DNA of 64,000 bases from Homalodisca vitripennis. Lineage: Eukaryota; Arthropoda; Insecta; Hemiptera; Cicadellidae. The position numbers were made by a program, and so were the translations under genes. Within the stretch, counting starts at the first letter, position 1. Every line of letters begins with the position of its first letter. The stretch is taken from assembly GCF_021130785.1 (NCBI RefSeq), contig NW_025776795.1, positions 86,381 to 150,380 of the forward strand, read 5' to 3'. Of this stretch, positions 1-10,278 are shown one piece after another. Under the pieces are notes generated by a model. It saw nothing but the letters and a program-made list of their open reading frames with translations. It ran no database searches and was not told where the DNA came from.

Positions 1-1570
1 TGTTCAAACAAACAACATGTGTTTATTCCTACCACTTGACCCTTCGCCTTGATGTAACAAGAGACAGCCAATACAGTTGAGTGTTACTACATTGCAGGTA
101 GCTTTTGTACACAGGATAATACTGCTGTAGTCACAAATGCAACATATTCTTCAGGCCATAAACCAGAATAACTATAAGTACTTTTTGCTGAAAAAATTTT
201 CCTTACTTTTCTAATTTCCAAAATATTAGGAAGATATTGCACATAAACACCATACTATATAATATTTAAAAACAGTGTTAAAAGTTAATATATTATGAAT
301 AAAAGGTTTAGCTATTGCTCAAAACAAAATCAGGGTAGCTGGCTGTGCTGGCAGCCATCTTGATTTCAGCTCTATAAAAACAAATGCTGCGCTTAACATC
401 TTTTTACAAACTTAAACTTACATTAGATAGTAAAATAAAAGGAGATGCCTCACTATAAATTTATGATAAAAACATACTCAGGTGTATTATTATTTTATAA
501 CTTTATTGATTATTCAGAAAACTACCAAAACGTTTTAAATTCAAAAAGTATACTCCTTAGAAGACAAATTTAAATCAGGTTTACTGTATTATATGATATA
601 TTTAAAATTGCATACGTCCCAAAATTAGTCGGCCACAACTAAAGGCATAAAGTCAGTTTTTTAGAGATAGACCTCAATATTATTAGCTTTGTCGTTTTCA
701 GCTTTTAAAACGTTATACAGTAACATTACGTGTGATGTATACGTGGATGGGTGTCATGATAAACTGTGTGAAAAGGTGTAAATTAGTATTTACTTGAATA
801 TATGTTTTTTGTAGATGTAAATCCACAGTTCGGACACAAACATAACCACTTGGATCTAAGAGTACCCTTTGTATCCGTAAGAATAAATAGAATTCTAACC
901 GCTAAAATAGCAGTATCTTTTTTTCAGAGTTTAAAAGTTTAAAACAGTTATATTTGTCTTTTCAAATCCAGAAAAATATCTCACATCTCACATCTTATTA
1001 ATGGGCTTCATTCTTTCTAACAATAGAATGAGTTGCTCTTATATCTAAGTGCTGTGTTTTATTGGTCGGTTTTAAATATAAATTGAACTTCTTTCGACAG
1101 AAAAAGTGATATTTTTACGAATACAAAGCAAATAAAATAGGTATAAATCTTTGATTATTTAAACAATTGAAGTGAATATAACATCTTATAGTTCTTCTTA
1201 CATTCACAACAAAACATTATTCTAGTAAATGTTTTATAAGGCTAAAGTTTCTTATGTTTTTAGTATTTTTATGACCCCTTTTGGTAATTGGAAAAATTAT
1301 TAATAATTACATTTATTTCCATAGTCCCTTTGATTAGCGTAACATAAAAATGGTGTCATTACAGTTACCAAATTTAGAAATCTTATATTAAACTAAAACA
1401 TATTTTGACAGATCGATTCAAAATAATGTCTTACACTAAAACCAATAATAAATATTTTGTACAGTATTATGACAGCAATCTTACACCTGTGTGTTCTTAC
1501 GTTGTAATACGAATCCACTTTTAGTAGTGTTTTAACAAGTAACCTAAATTAGTGTTTGCGATTATCCTCT
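1..1570. other. AT-rich spacer, no gene recognised
   Basis: No reading frame with recognisable protein motifs on either strand, and no RNA gene seen. The sequence is AT-rich with short homopolymer runs, like intergenic or intronic insect DNA. An exon of a gene lying mostly outside the window could be missed here. Confidence 0.6.
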
Positions 1571-2005
1571 CCTTCACTTCATTTACTGTAAAGGGCATAC
1601 GTAAAAAATGCAGGTACTCAGTCCATTACCACATGACCTAATTGTCGGTGAATATGGGTCCTACAGTTTCTTGCTCATTCACACATTTACCATAACGGGC
1701 GAAGTAAAAAATACAGGTACTCAGTCCATTACCACATGACCTAATTGTCGGTGAATATGGGTCCTTCAGTTTCTTGCTCATTCACACATTTACCATAACG
1801 GGCATAAGTGAAAAATACAGGTACTCAGTCCATTACCACATGTCCTCATTGTCGGTGAATATGGGTCCTACAGTTTCTTGTTCATTCACACATTTACCAT
1901 AACGGGCATAAGTAAAAATTACAGGTACTCAGTCCATTACCACATGTCCTCATTGACGGTGAATATGGTTCCTACAGTTTCTTGCTCATTGAAATATTTT
2001 CCATA
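1571..2005. repeat. Tandem repeat, about 4 copies of a 103-104-bp unit
   Basis: The block starting CAGGTACTCAG recurs at 1611, 1714, 1818 and 1922, giving spacings of 103, 104 and 104 bp. Units differ by a few substitutions. The last copy decays into unique sequence near 1990 and a partial unit precedes the first. It is a short, local, fairly young array; no coding potential is seen in it. Confidence 0.9.
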
Positions 2006-3189
2006 AAAACATGAATTTAATCTTTCATCACTGTGAATCGACAACAAAGAATATTAAAATATCCATTTAAATAATATATGATAATATATATAAACAATTA
2101 TTAAGATAAATAGCGTGCTTTGTGTTATACATAAAATAATTGCATACATAATTCTGAATCAATTATAGCGTAAAGATTTAATGATATACATACAAACGCA
2201 AATATGATCTGAAGGGTTAATTCAATACGAATATTGAGCTAATCTTCATTTCACTTTCCACTTCGTGCAGTGTCTGAGATCTGACTCTGTTACAGACTTG
2301 ACTCCTGAAATCTTAAGTCCTTGTACATCCGAAGATATACAAAAAAAGTCAGCAACAAAGAAGCTCACAATGAATATTTTCATACATACCAAAGACACCT
2401 AGACTACAAGGTCTTCAAGTGTTACCTAGAGAAGTGGTATTCTCATTGTCCCAACAGATGAACCATTGTCTGATGCCGAAACGATAAAAATGTTCGTTAT
2501 GAGATTTTCCATGGTCGATTTTTATTATCTAGACGAAAACGATGTTTGTGATAAAGTTATATGTTGTACACTGTAATAAGGGAAAGGGGAAATAGAGGTT
2601 TCCTTAATATTTGCATTGACGTTTGATAATGCAACGGACGAATTAACAAGCAAACGGATTTAAACTATTTAGTTGAACTGGCATAATAATGCTTCTAATT
2701 TTAGCTCGAGATAAGTAAATTTTGGCTGTATAATATTTTATTACGCATGAAACTAATACTTAAACCAGTTTAGTATAGCAGACAGATTAAAAATAACAGT
2801 ATATTGAATACTTCCAAATTTTACCCTACTCTCTCATACATGTTGTAACATAAATGTTGACACATTAAACTGTTAAGTCTACAATAGCTTAGTATTGCCA
2901 GTACAATAAAAGAAATTTAATATATCTACTTTCATCATTTCCAGTATTTGATTTACATATATTTAAACATTTACTTTTACAATCGTTTATGAAAATGAAA
3001 TAAATGGTATATAAACGCTTTTTTAATATTTTTAAGAAGAGAGTTGTTTTTATTATTAATTGTGACTCATTGAAATATACACATAAAAAAAACAAAAAAA
3101 AAATTAAGGGATCAATATTTAAGCGTTTTTATTTAGTTTATATATTAATATCTAACACTTTCTTTAGGATTATACCCTCATACTAGTAG
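2006..3189. other. AT-rich spacer, no gene recognised
   Basis: Only low-complexity open frames occur, for example the Lys/Asn/Ile/Phe-rich frames on both strands around 2890-3186. These are typical of chance frames in AT-rich DNA. No domain or RNA signal seen. Confidence 0.55.
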
Positions 3190-3612
3190 TCAAGCAGGTC
3201 TGAGAATTACCTTACACCATTGTCCCAACTGCCAACGCCGATGGTCTCTTGCGAAATACAATCTTGCTCACTTATAATGTGCTGCACTTAGACAGGTCTT
3301 CTGGTTATCATTCCAGCTTCCCAGAGTCGATTTTTAAAAGTCTTGTCTAATATACGAGTTCCAATTCTCTAATATTTTAAAAGTGATTTCGAAGCGCAAT
3401 ATCTCGTAAAGATTTGTCTCATAAGTGCGTGATGGACCTCGAGCAACCTTGCCCTCGTCTTTTGTAAAAAAGCGCCTTTCTTCTAGTACTGGTTCCACAA
3501 TCTTGAAACTACTGAATGACTAGCACCTAAGCGTGTTCTACATCCCGTTGGGTAACACATTCTCTTATCAAAACAGTCGCTCTACTGACTTCTGTGTCGG
3601 TCAAAACTTACA
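3190..3612 (-). pseudogene. Tc1/mariner-like transposase remnant
   Basis: Read on the minus strand with frame changes, this stretch gives a series of Tc1-family transposase motifs in the right order. They are an N-terminal helix-turn-helix block ending GASHSVVSRLWNQY (near 3470-3515), a segment like the second HTH leading into EAGMITRRP (near 3290-3310), then QHIISEQ and a WDNGV-like block just before the position where the DDE core would start. Known Tc1 transposases of about 340 residues cut and paste their own element. Here the frame contains several stops and at least one shift, and the catalytic DDE half is absent below about 3190. No terminal inverted repeats were found. It is a dead fragment. 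Confidence 0.75.
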
Positions 3613-4613
3613 AGGAAAACCAAACAGAACTACCATAAAACTTCTACTGATAAACATCTAATCTGATACAAGTTCAGATAGTTACAGAAATATACCAGAT
3701 GTAATTTTCATCTCATTTTTGTTTTGTCCTAATCTGAAAACTAGCAGTATTTAATTTTAACATTACTATTCGGAAATAATATAAAATGACTTAACCTACT
3801 TATTAAGGTGCTGCCTTTATCTAAAGGAAAGTATAACTATCATGTTATTTATATTTACCCTACACCAAGCTATAGAATTAATTCCTTAGTTTTTTGAGGT
3901 GTGTACTATGTGTTTTACTAAAGATCTGACATGACACATTCACTATGGAACAATGTTTGGAGGAAAGAAAGTCCACATTTAAGCAAAAAAAATAAATTTT
4001 TATCACATTAAAACCTTTATTTATTATGTAAATAGATCCTTTTTTACCGTCTACTCATTGTTTGGTTAACACAGCAGGTCTTGTTTATTCAATGGCTAAA
4101 TTGTCAGTATTAAAACCTTGTTTATAAACCACGCGAAATAAGCTCATATTTCAACCTACCGTTTTAATAGAACACAATAAAGACTACCTATTACGATACA
4201 GTAGGATACTAACGATTTGATGGTAGCCTTAAAACTATTAATGACCTAAGGCTGAATAGCCAGACCCACTTTAATGGGCATCAGAAATCAAACTACTGTA
4301 ACAATAACGATTGCCGTTGAATAATATTGATTATTAAGCTGTAAACGTTACGCTGTAATGTCATCATTATGTTAGACAGGTAAACGCCATAATGTCCTGT
4401 ATTATATAACAATATATGCTATATTATATAATGAATTTTACTCAACTAATTGCATAATATACGAGATTGAAAAGATAGTCGTAAATTAAAAAGAATATTA
4501 CAATTCAAAAGTTATTTCAATGAGAAGACGTAATAAGTTAAAAGTAACGGAATATTTTAACATTCTAGTTTTGAAAATCAACCTAAAGAATAGTTATTAG
4601 TTACTTATCTTCT
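3613..4613. other. AT-rich spacer, no gene recognised
   Basis: No supported gene. It separates the Tc1-like fragment from a tandem repeat. The missing ends of the Tc1-like element cannot be traced into it by eye. Confidence 0.5.
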
Positions 4614-5206
4614 GATTAGAGACAACGGAGCGTTAGTGAGGCAACCTCTTCGACTTCAGTAGGTTTTAATATATGACATACAGAGATACAGGGACTGTTG
4701 TCTGGCTGCTACTCCTAACATATTTACGTGCAACAGAGCTACTAGGTACATCTCGTCAAGTTAGAGACAACGGAGCGTTAGTGAGGCAACCTCTTCCACT
4801 TCAGTAGGTTTTAATGTATGACATACAGAGATACAGGGACTATTGTCTGGCTACTACTCCTAACATATTTACGTGCAACAGAGCTATTAGGTACATCTCG
4901 TCAAATTAGAGACAACGGAGCGTTCGTGTGGCAAAATATTCCACTTCCGTGAGTGTGAAGATATGACAACCGGAGTTGCAGGGACTGTTAGTTGTCAGGC
5001 TGCTACTCCTAACATATTTACGTACAATAGAGCTATTAGGTACATCTCGTCAAATTAGAGACAACGGAGCGTTAGTGTGGCAAAATATTCCACTTCCTTG
5101 AGTGTGAAGATATGACAACCGGAATTGCAGGGACTGTTAGTTGTCAGGCCGCTGCTCCTAACATATTTACGAGATGTTAGTTATATATCCTCACATTAGA
5201 GACCAG
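4614..5206. repeat. Tandem repeat, 4 copies of a 145-149-bp unit plus a partial fifth
   Basis: The block TTAGAGACAACGGAGCGTT recurs at about 4616, 4761, 4906 and 5055, with a degenerate start at about 5196. Units 1 and 2 share one set of variants and units 3 and 4 share another (for example GGCAAAATATTCCACTTCC). This suggests pairwise duplication after an initial doubling. No coding frame is conserved between units. Confidence 0.9.
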
Positions 5207-7353
5207 GGACGGCAAATTCCTCGTGCAAGATTATGATTTAACCAGATAGCTGTGATGTAATTAGTGTCCAAACTGCCACTGATCTGTTTGCTTATTTACT
5301 TGTTCCACTTATTTTGTTTGCAACGTAATTTTATAAAATCTACGTTCTAATATTGAACGAAAGTATACTAATTGTTAAATTCTTCTTTTCAGATACTAGT
5401 TTGATATGTATAATTTTTACTGTCGAAATGGACCAATAGACATTGTTACCATCCAAATAATCCGGCCAACATTGATTTATTGTGAACATTGATATTTTAT
5501 TGTTAAAACAGTTTTGGACTCTCAATAAAGAGCACGATACTGTTAGGGTTCGCTATTCTTAGTCATTCCTAAAGTGGTTGAACCTTATACGAGAGGCAGC
5601 TTTACTTCAGCAGAGAACTTGTGCTACTGTATCTGGCCCTTCCTCATGACACTGAGCAATTTATTGTACTTCATATTTTGTGGCCGGGAAATATCAATAA
5701 TTTAAATTTTATCGGACAACATAAGATTAATATCGCTAACCGGCAGGTTCAACGAGATAATATCATTTAGTTTCATGTGGTTATTTTCCTTAAAAGATAT
5801 TTGCAATATTGTTCCCAGTTGACTTTTGTTTTGTTATATGGCGCTGACACTTTATGAATAGGACAGACTTGGGTCGATTTTAACTACTCTCTACCGCATT
5901 TACAAGTATTGCCGATCAAGCAATCAATAACTTAGTAAGTTATGTTTTATACTTTATCGTTTCCATGCATCTCGTCCACAAGCGAGCTCCACAGTAAGAA
6001 AGACCGAGACTTTCTCTGAGCCCAGTCTTTTCCTTCGATTTCTTAGATGGTATGTTTTAAAACTGCAGCCTCAACTCTTGTTGCAGACAGACCCATCTGG
6101 ATGTAGTGTTGATCATTGTATATCCTGCAACGGGTTTTCAGTATTATTATTATAAGCGTTTGTAAAGTTTCTCTACAATATAAGTCAGCTCAAAAGCTAT
6201 TTTTGTGTATTGTTCCGTTATTATTCGTGCTGACTGAGGTAAAGTCCTTAACTTTCTAAAAGTATTTTCATCACATAAATGGTAATAACTAATAAGTTTG
6301 TTACTTTCTGAAAACGAGTTTACCAGGCATGAGAACTAGTCAAAATGATGAAAGACCATTTAAATTAAATACACTACAATATATTTGAAGGTTCGCATCT
6401 AAGTTTCTCTGATTCAGCTGTACAGAGCATCTATGCCCATTGATTCTTCTTAAAGATTTCAGATTCAACATAAAAACCATCTACATCCATCTTGACCTGA
6501 TTATCAATAATTTTGCCATATACAACTAATACGTTTATTACTATAATTTAAATCTTTTTTGTTGTTCCGCTTCCGTAGGCTAAAGAGCCTTATTCTAACT
6601 AATAATTTATCGGAAGATAAATGATCGGTCATTTATTTTCTTACTAGAAACACAAACAGTATTTTGTGTGGCCTCGTATCAGTAATATTGCAACAGATAA
6701 CAATTAGAGCAACGACAAACTTGGTATGTAAGGATTTATGTTGAATTATATTCTGCATGTTATACTATAAATGCGAAAATAAATATATTTGTATGTTACG
6801 CTAAATGATATTACTTAAAACTTACATGGATCTTCTTAGCCCCCGTAATATAAATACTCGTATATAGCGTTATTCTTTTTACGAACATCATTCCGGGCTA
6901 CGCCACGCAGGTTTCAAAAGTTAAAAAAAACATTCAATCTGGCTATCTCAAGTTTTATTACAGAAAAACTATTATTATTATAATTAAATTATACAGTTTT
7001 TACTTAATTAACTGTTTTCAGTAAGCATGTATGTATAGGTGAAGAGCAAAGCTTTGCGTATAATAAATATCATCACTATTTTGTTTATATCTATGGTGAG
7101 AAAACACAAATTAGGATTTAGAGTAGCAATATATCACATCATAGCCTTTTCTACAACCCCTATAAAGCACATTAAGCCAGCATGAACATATCTAGATACA
7201 AAGATTAAAAGTTTAAGAGAAATAAGCTTTTAACTGTACATTTTAGAAGACATTAAATATTCAGTGCTTAGTCAGTACTGTAATGCAGATATAAAAGACA
7301 AAGTTACCATTTAAATTTTAACAATACCTTTTAATACTGTTATAAAACCCATC
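5207..7353. other. AT-rich spacer, no gene recognised
   Basis: No convincing gene. A slightly more GC-rich patch at about 5960-6130 gives a minus-strand stretch vaguely like the C-terminal tail of a LINE reverse transcriptase, too weak to call. The spacer ends exactly at the insertion site of the LTR retrotransposon block. Confidence 0.5.
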
Positions 7354-7357
7354 TTAG
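7354..7357. repeat. Target-site duplication TTAG, left copy
   Basis: TTAG stands directly before the TG that opens LTR1, and the same TTAG follows the CA that closes LTR3 (21337-21340). A 4-bp duplication fits integration by several Ty3/gypsy elements. Four bases can match by chance, but both lie at the exact element edges. Confidence 0.75.
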
Positions 7358-8492
7358 TGAGCCGGGGCTCAGTTTGGACAATTTATTTTTTGTCTTTTAT
7401 TTTCCCACCTCGGCCACTCTTGTCAGTCGGTGGGGGAGTCACTCCGTCAAGTATTGATTTTCTGCCTGGTTGGACTGATTGGTTGAGGTCAGCTGGTTGA
7501 CCTTGACTAGACTACTGACCAGCTGTTCTCCGGCACCGGCACCGGCACCGGCTACTGTTCGGAGCGGTCAGACTGTTCGGAGACACGTTTGGAGAGGCTT
7601 ACTGTGTTCTGGCTGTTCTCTGTTCTTCACGTTTCTCCATGGCTGGCTAATTCTCCGACTTTCGGCAGGGTCCCCGTGAGTGCCGTCAGCGAGACTGATG
7701 CGGCGAGTCTGCCCACAGCACTGAAGTCAACTGAATGCCCGCGCCCTGCCAGCGCTATTGGACCGGCATCCAACCGGAGTGTAGTACTCCCATTCATTTC
7801 TTCTGGAACAAGGTTGGATCAAAAATGTTTTTACTTCTTATACTGAACTTGCGAGGACTGGGGTGCAGGGAGCGCTGCCAGATGTTAGATCTGGAGGAGG
7901 GCCAGTACTTAGCCAGTGTTTATTTAGTTTAGTTACATGAACTGAAGGGGAGGATTTCATCTTTAATTCGGATTCGTGGAGGCAACTAAGCCCCCGCCTC
8001 CTTCGAAAATTGGCTTTAAATATTTTTTTTTAATTTTCGGCTACAAACTTGAAACCAAATTACTTTTTAAAATTAGTGGGCCTAGAAATTCTACAACCTT
8101 TTCCCTCCCCTCAGTTCATAAAAATTACCAGTTAAAGATAATTTTTCCTACATGCCGTACCTGAAATTGTTATTTATATATCAAATTGCTATATTATATT
8201 ATATTATTTATTTATTATGTTATTTATTTCTATTTATTATGTTATTGTCTATATTGGAATTTTATCTGTTGTTATTTAGTTCTTAAGTTACACGGTGCAC
8301 CGTGGTGCTGAAGTAATTGTATTTTACATCGAAATGTTTGCCACCTCTTTAATTATAAATCATGTTCTCGAAGTCTTGTCGTTTTTGTCTCTTCCCACTA
8401 GTGGCATGTGATTGTTTTTTTTTTATGATTTGCTCCGAGTTTGGGAGGGGCACGCTTCCGAGGCCTCCTGTATTTTTCACTAACTCGGAACA
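7358..8492 (+). repeat. LTR 1 (5' LTR of copy 1), 1135 bp
   Basis: Starts TGAGCC and ends GGAACA, so it has canonical TG...CA ends, and it matches LTR2 and LTR3 almost base for base. It contains a short GGCACC-type repeat (about 7530-7553), a 14-bp perfect palindrome (8291-8304), an AT-rich stretch with TATA-like runs (about 8170-8240) and a 10-T run. It should supply promoter and polyadenylation functions, but U3/R/U5 borders cannot be set by eye. Confidence 0.95.
8291..8304. promoter_or_regulatory. 14-bp perfect palindrome in LTR1
   Basis: CACGGTGCACCGTG equals its own reverse complement. It is kept in all three LTRs (also 14712-14725 and 21136-21149). This is a candidate binding site for a dimeric factor; function is inferred only. 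Confidence 0.4.
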
Positions 8493-8495
8493 AAA

Positions 8496-8511
8496 TGGTA
8501 GCAGAGCGTGG
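8496..8511 (+). promoter_or_regulatory. Primer binding site, copy 1 (initiator-Met-tRNA-like)
   Basis: TGGTAGCAGAGC begins three bases after LTR1. It is the complement expected for a tRNA 3' end reading GCTCTGCTACCA, as in animal initiator Met tRNA; the next four bases (GTGG) may depend on the host tRNA. Copy 2 has a TG insertion ahead of the site. Confidence 0.75.
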
Positions 8512-8933
8512 TTACGTGTTTTTACCCTCTGCGGGCCCGGGGTTTTGTTTTGCCACTGGTGGTGAGGGATGAGTTGAAGTTGTTAGTTGACTTCCTGCGC
8601 CTGTGCCGTCTCGCTGGGCTATTTTTTCGCCGATCGACAGGAAGTGTGTGAACTTGTTTATTTATTTTCTGATTTTTTGTTACTTGTGTGTTTTTGTTAT
8701 ACATTGTCATCGTTGTTTTTTTTCTGGTTTTGTTCTGGTACGGCGTAGTGTTTTGTTGCGGTATTTTGGTTTCGCTGCCGTGTTTCGTGGACGGCAGGAA
8801 TTCTGGGGACCCTGCTGAGAGTGTTTTTTCACTGCGTTATTCTCTTGTCGCCTTACAATCTTGATTTGTTAGTTGTTGACTTCGAGTCAGTGTGTTGCTT
8901 GTTAGTCTGTGTTTTTTTTTTGTTGTTGTTATC

Positions 8934-10247
8934 ATGCCTGTCTCTCTGGTGCCTGAATACTTGTTGAAGGAGGATCTCCATTTTGAGTTGTTGGCTCGTG
9001 GGCTCACTCCGGGTTCCGACTGCGAGTCCATGCGGAAGCAACTGCGGGATAACATGGACCTGGACACGACTTGGCCTAGGGATTTGACGTTCCAGAAGCA
9101 GAGGCCTATTTTGGAGGCTAAGTTGGAGACTTTTGAAAATAGTCAGGAGGACTGGTTGGAGTCGCCGCCTACTGGCCGAGAGAGGGCTAGGTATTTGTCC
9201 CGGCTTACCCATCTACATATGAGGCTGTCGCTACTTAGATCCAAGCTTACCAGTTCTGGTGATAAGGAGTGGTTGGAGGAACGCGTCACCTTGGTTGACG
9301 GCCTGCTGACTGTACTCGAGAGGGACGAGGGGGCAAAGGCTCCTGAAAAAACTTTGTCTGCGATTGACTCTGCTGCGGCTGTTAAGGGTGAATGCCGGAT
9401 CCCTGGGTCAGTTGTTGCTGATTTTGATGTGGGCGTGGCGTCGGGGGTGTCTGGTGTGGACGGGGCCCGGGGGCCGGTGACCCAAATGCCTGCTGGATCT
9501 GGGGGACTGGGGACTGTGGTGACGGGATCCTTTGTTCAGTATCACAAGCTTCCGAACCCACTTACCCCGTTGCTGCAGCGACTACCAACGGTGGATGGTC
9601 TAGATACTGAAGCCTTGCTGCGGTTTCTTTCTGAGATCCTGCGACTGCATGACTTGCCTGGTCTTCAGGGAGCGAGCTTCCTGCATGTCATCTCTCCGTT
9701 TTGTAGGCCACCTTTGGGTGACTGTCTGGTTCGAGTTCTCCAGAGGGGTGGTACCCTGGATGATTTTCATAGGGAGGCATTGGATTTCTTTGTTCCTGGT
9801 CAGTTGAGGGAACGTCTCCGTGTGGAGAAATTCTTTAGGCCTCAGGGCAACGGAGAGAGTTTGGCTAAGTTTGTGGCCGAGGTGAGGGACACTGATAGGG
9901 TGTTAAGGCTCAATATCCCCGAAAGTACTGTGGTCACCACCATTCTTGAGGGTCTCAATCCTGAAGAGAGGTCCCGTCTAGTTTTTGCTGGTCGCCCTTC
10001 CACCTTTTCTGAACTGGACCGTCTGTGCATTGCTTCGCGCAGCGTGCAGTTTGCTGACCGGCAGAGGGCGGAGAGGAACAATCATCGTTCCATCCAGCCC
10101 TCCAGGGCTGTCACGGCCGTACAGAATCCCGTGGATGGGCCACATCACTCTGGTGGGCTTCATCCACCCATCTGCTATGCCTGTGGTGAACGAGGTCATA
10201 CTCGTCGGGAGTGTCCTAGGAGATATCGCACTGGTCCAAAAAACTAG
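8934..10247 (+). CDS. gag: Gag, copy 1 (437 aa)
   Basis: Structural polyprotein that packages the element RNA into virus-like particles. I chose the ATG at 8934 (MPVSLVPEYLL); the frame is open slightly upstream, but only from non-ATG codons inside a T-rich leader. The central part (about residues 200-370) has the look of a retrotransposon capsid, with FFRPQGNGESLAKFVAEV as a typical stretch. The C-terminus has one CCHC zinc knuckle, CYACGERGHTRREC (10173-10214), spaced CX2CX4HX4C for RNA binding. The stop codon directly follows the frameshift heptamer, so most ribosomes would make Gag alone and a minority Gag-Pol. A 119-aa antisense frame over its start is a shadow. Confidence 0.93.
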   Translation: MPVSLVPEYLLKEDLHFELLARGLTPGSDCESMRKQLRDNMDLDTTWPRDLTFQKQRPILEAKLETFENSQEDWLESPPTGRERARYLSRLTHLHMRLSLLRSKLTSSGDKEWLEERVTLVDGLLTVLERDEGAKAPEKTLSAIDSAAAVKGECRIPGSVVADFDVGVASGVSGVDGARGPVTQMPAGSGGLGTVVTGSFVQYHKLPNPLTPLLQRLPTVDGLDTEALLRFLSEILRLHDLPGLQGASFLHVISPFCRPPLGDCLVRVLQRGGTLDDFHREALDFFVPGQLRERLRVEKFFRPQGNGESLAKFVAEVRDTDRVLRLNIPESTVVTTILEGLNPEERSRLVFAGRPSTFSELDRLCIASRSVQFADRQRAERNNHRSIQPSRAVTAVQNPVDGPHHSGGLHPPICYACGERGHTRRECPRRYRTGPKN

Positions 10248-10278
10248 ATCAAAGGGGGGTTTTCTCTGAAGTTCCCCC
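10238..10278 (+). promoter_or_regulatory. -1 ribosomal frameshift cassette, copy 1
   Basis: The heptamer A_AAA_AAC (10238-10244) lies in gag phase and is followed at once by the gag stop TAG. After a spacer of 9 nt, a hairpin can form: G10254-G10259 pairs with 10273-10278, and 10261-10264 with 10268-10271, with one U-U mismatch and a 3-nt loop. The pol frame is -1 to gag and is open from 10220, so it overlaps gag by 28 nt. Heptamer, spacer and stem are the standard parts of programmed -1 frameshifting. Confidence 0.85.

Noticed and set aside
2889..3186. Two small frames on opposite strands
   Set aside because: Low-complexity Lys/Asn/Ile/Phe composition expected by chance in AT-rich DNA.
5960..6130. 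Possible LINE C-terminal tail on the minus strand (GLSYCGARLW)
   Set aside because: Only a handful of residues fit, with stops on both sides; below the level I would report.
8853..9212. 119-aa antisense frame over the gag start (and 124 aa at 15261-15635)
   Set aside because: Shadow frames opposite gag with no motif; their persistence simply reflects the near identity of the two copies.
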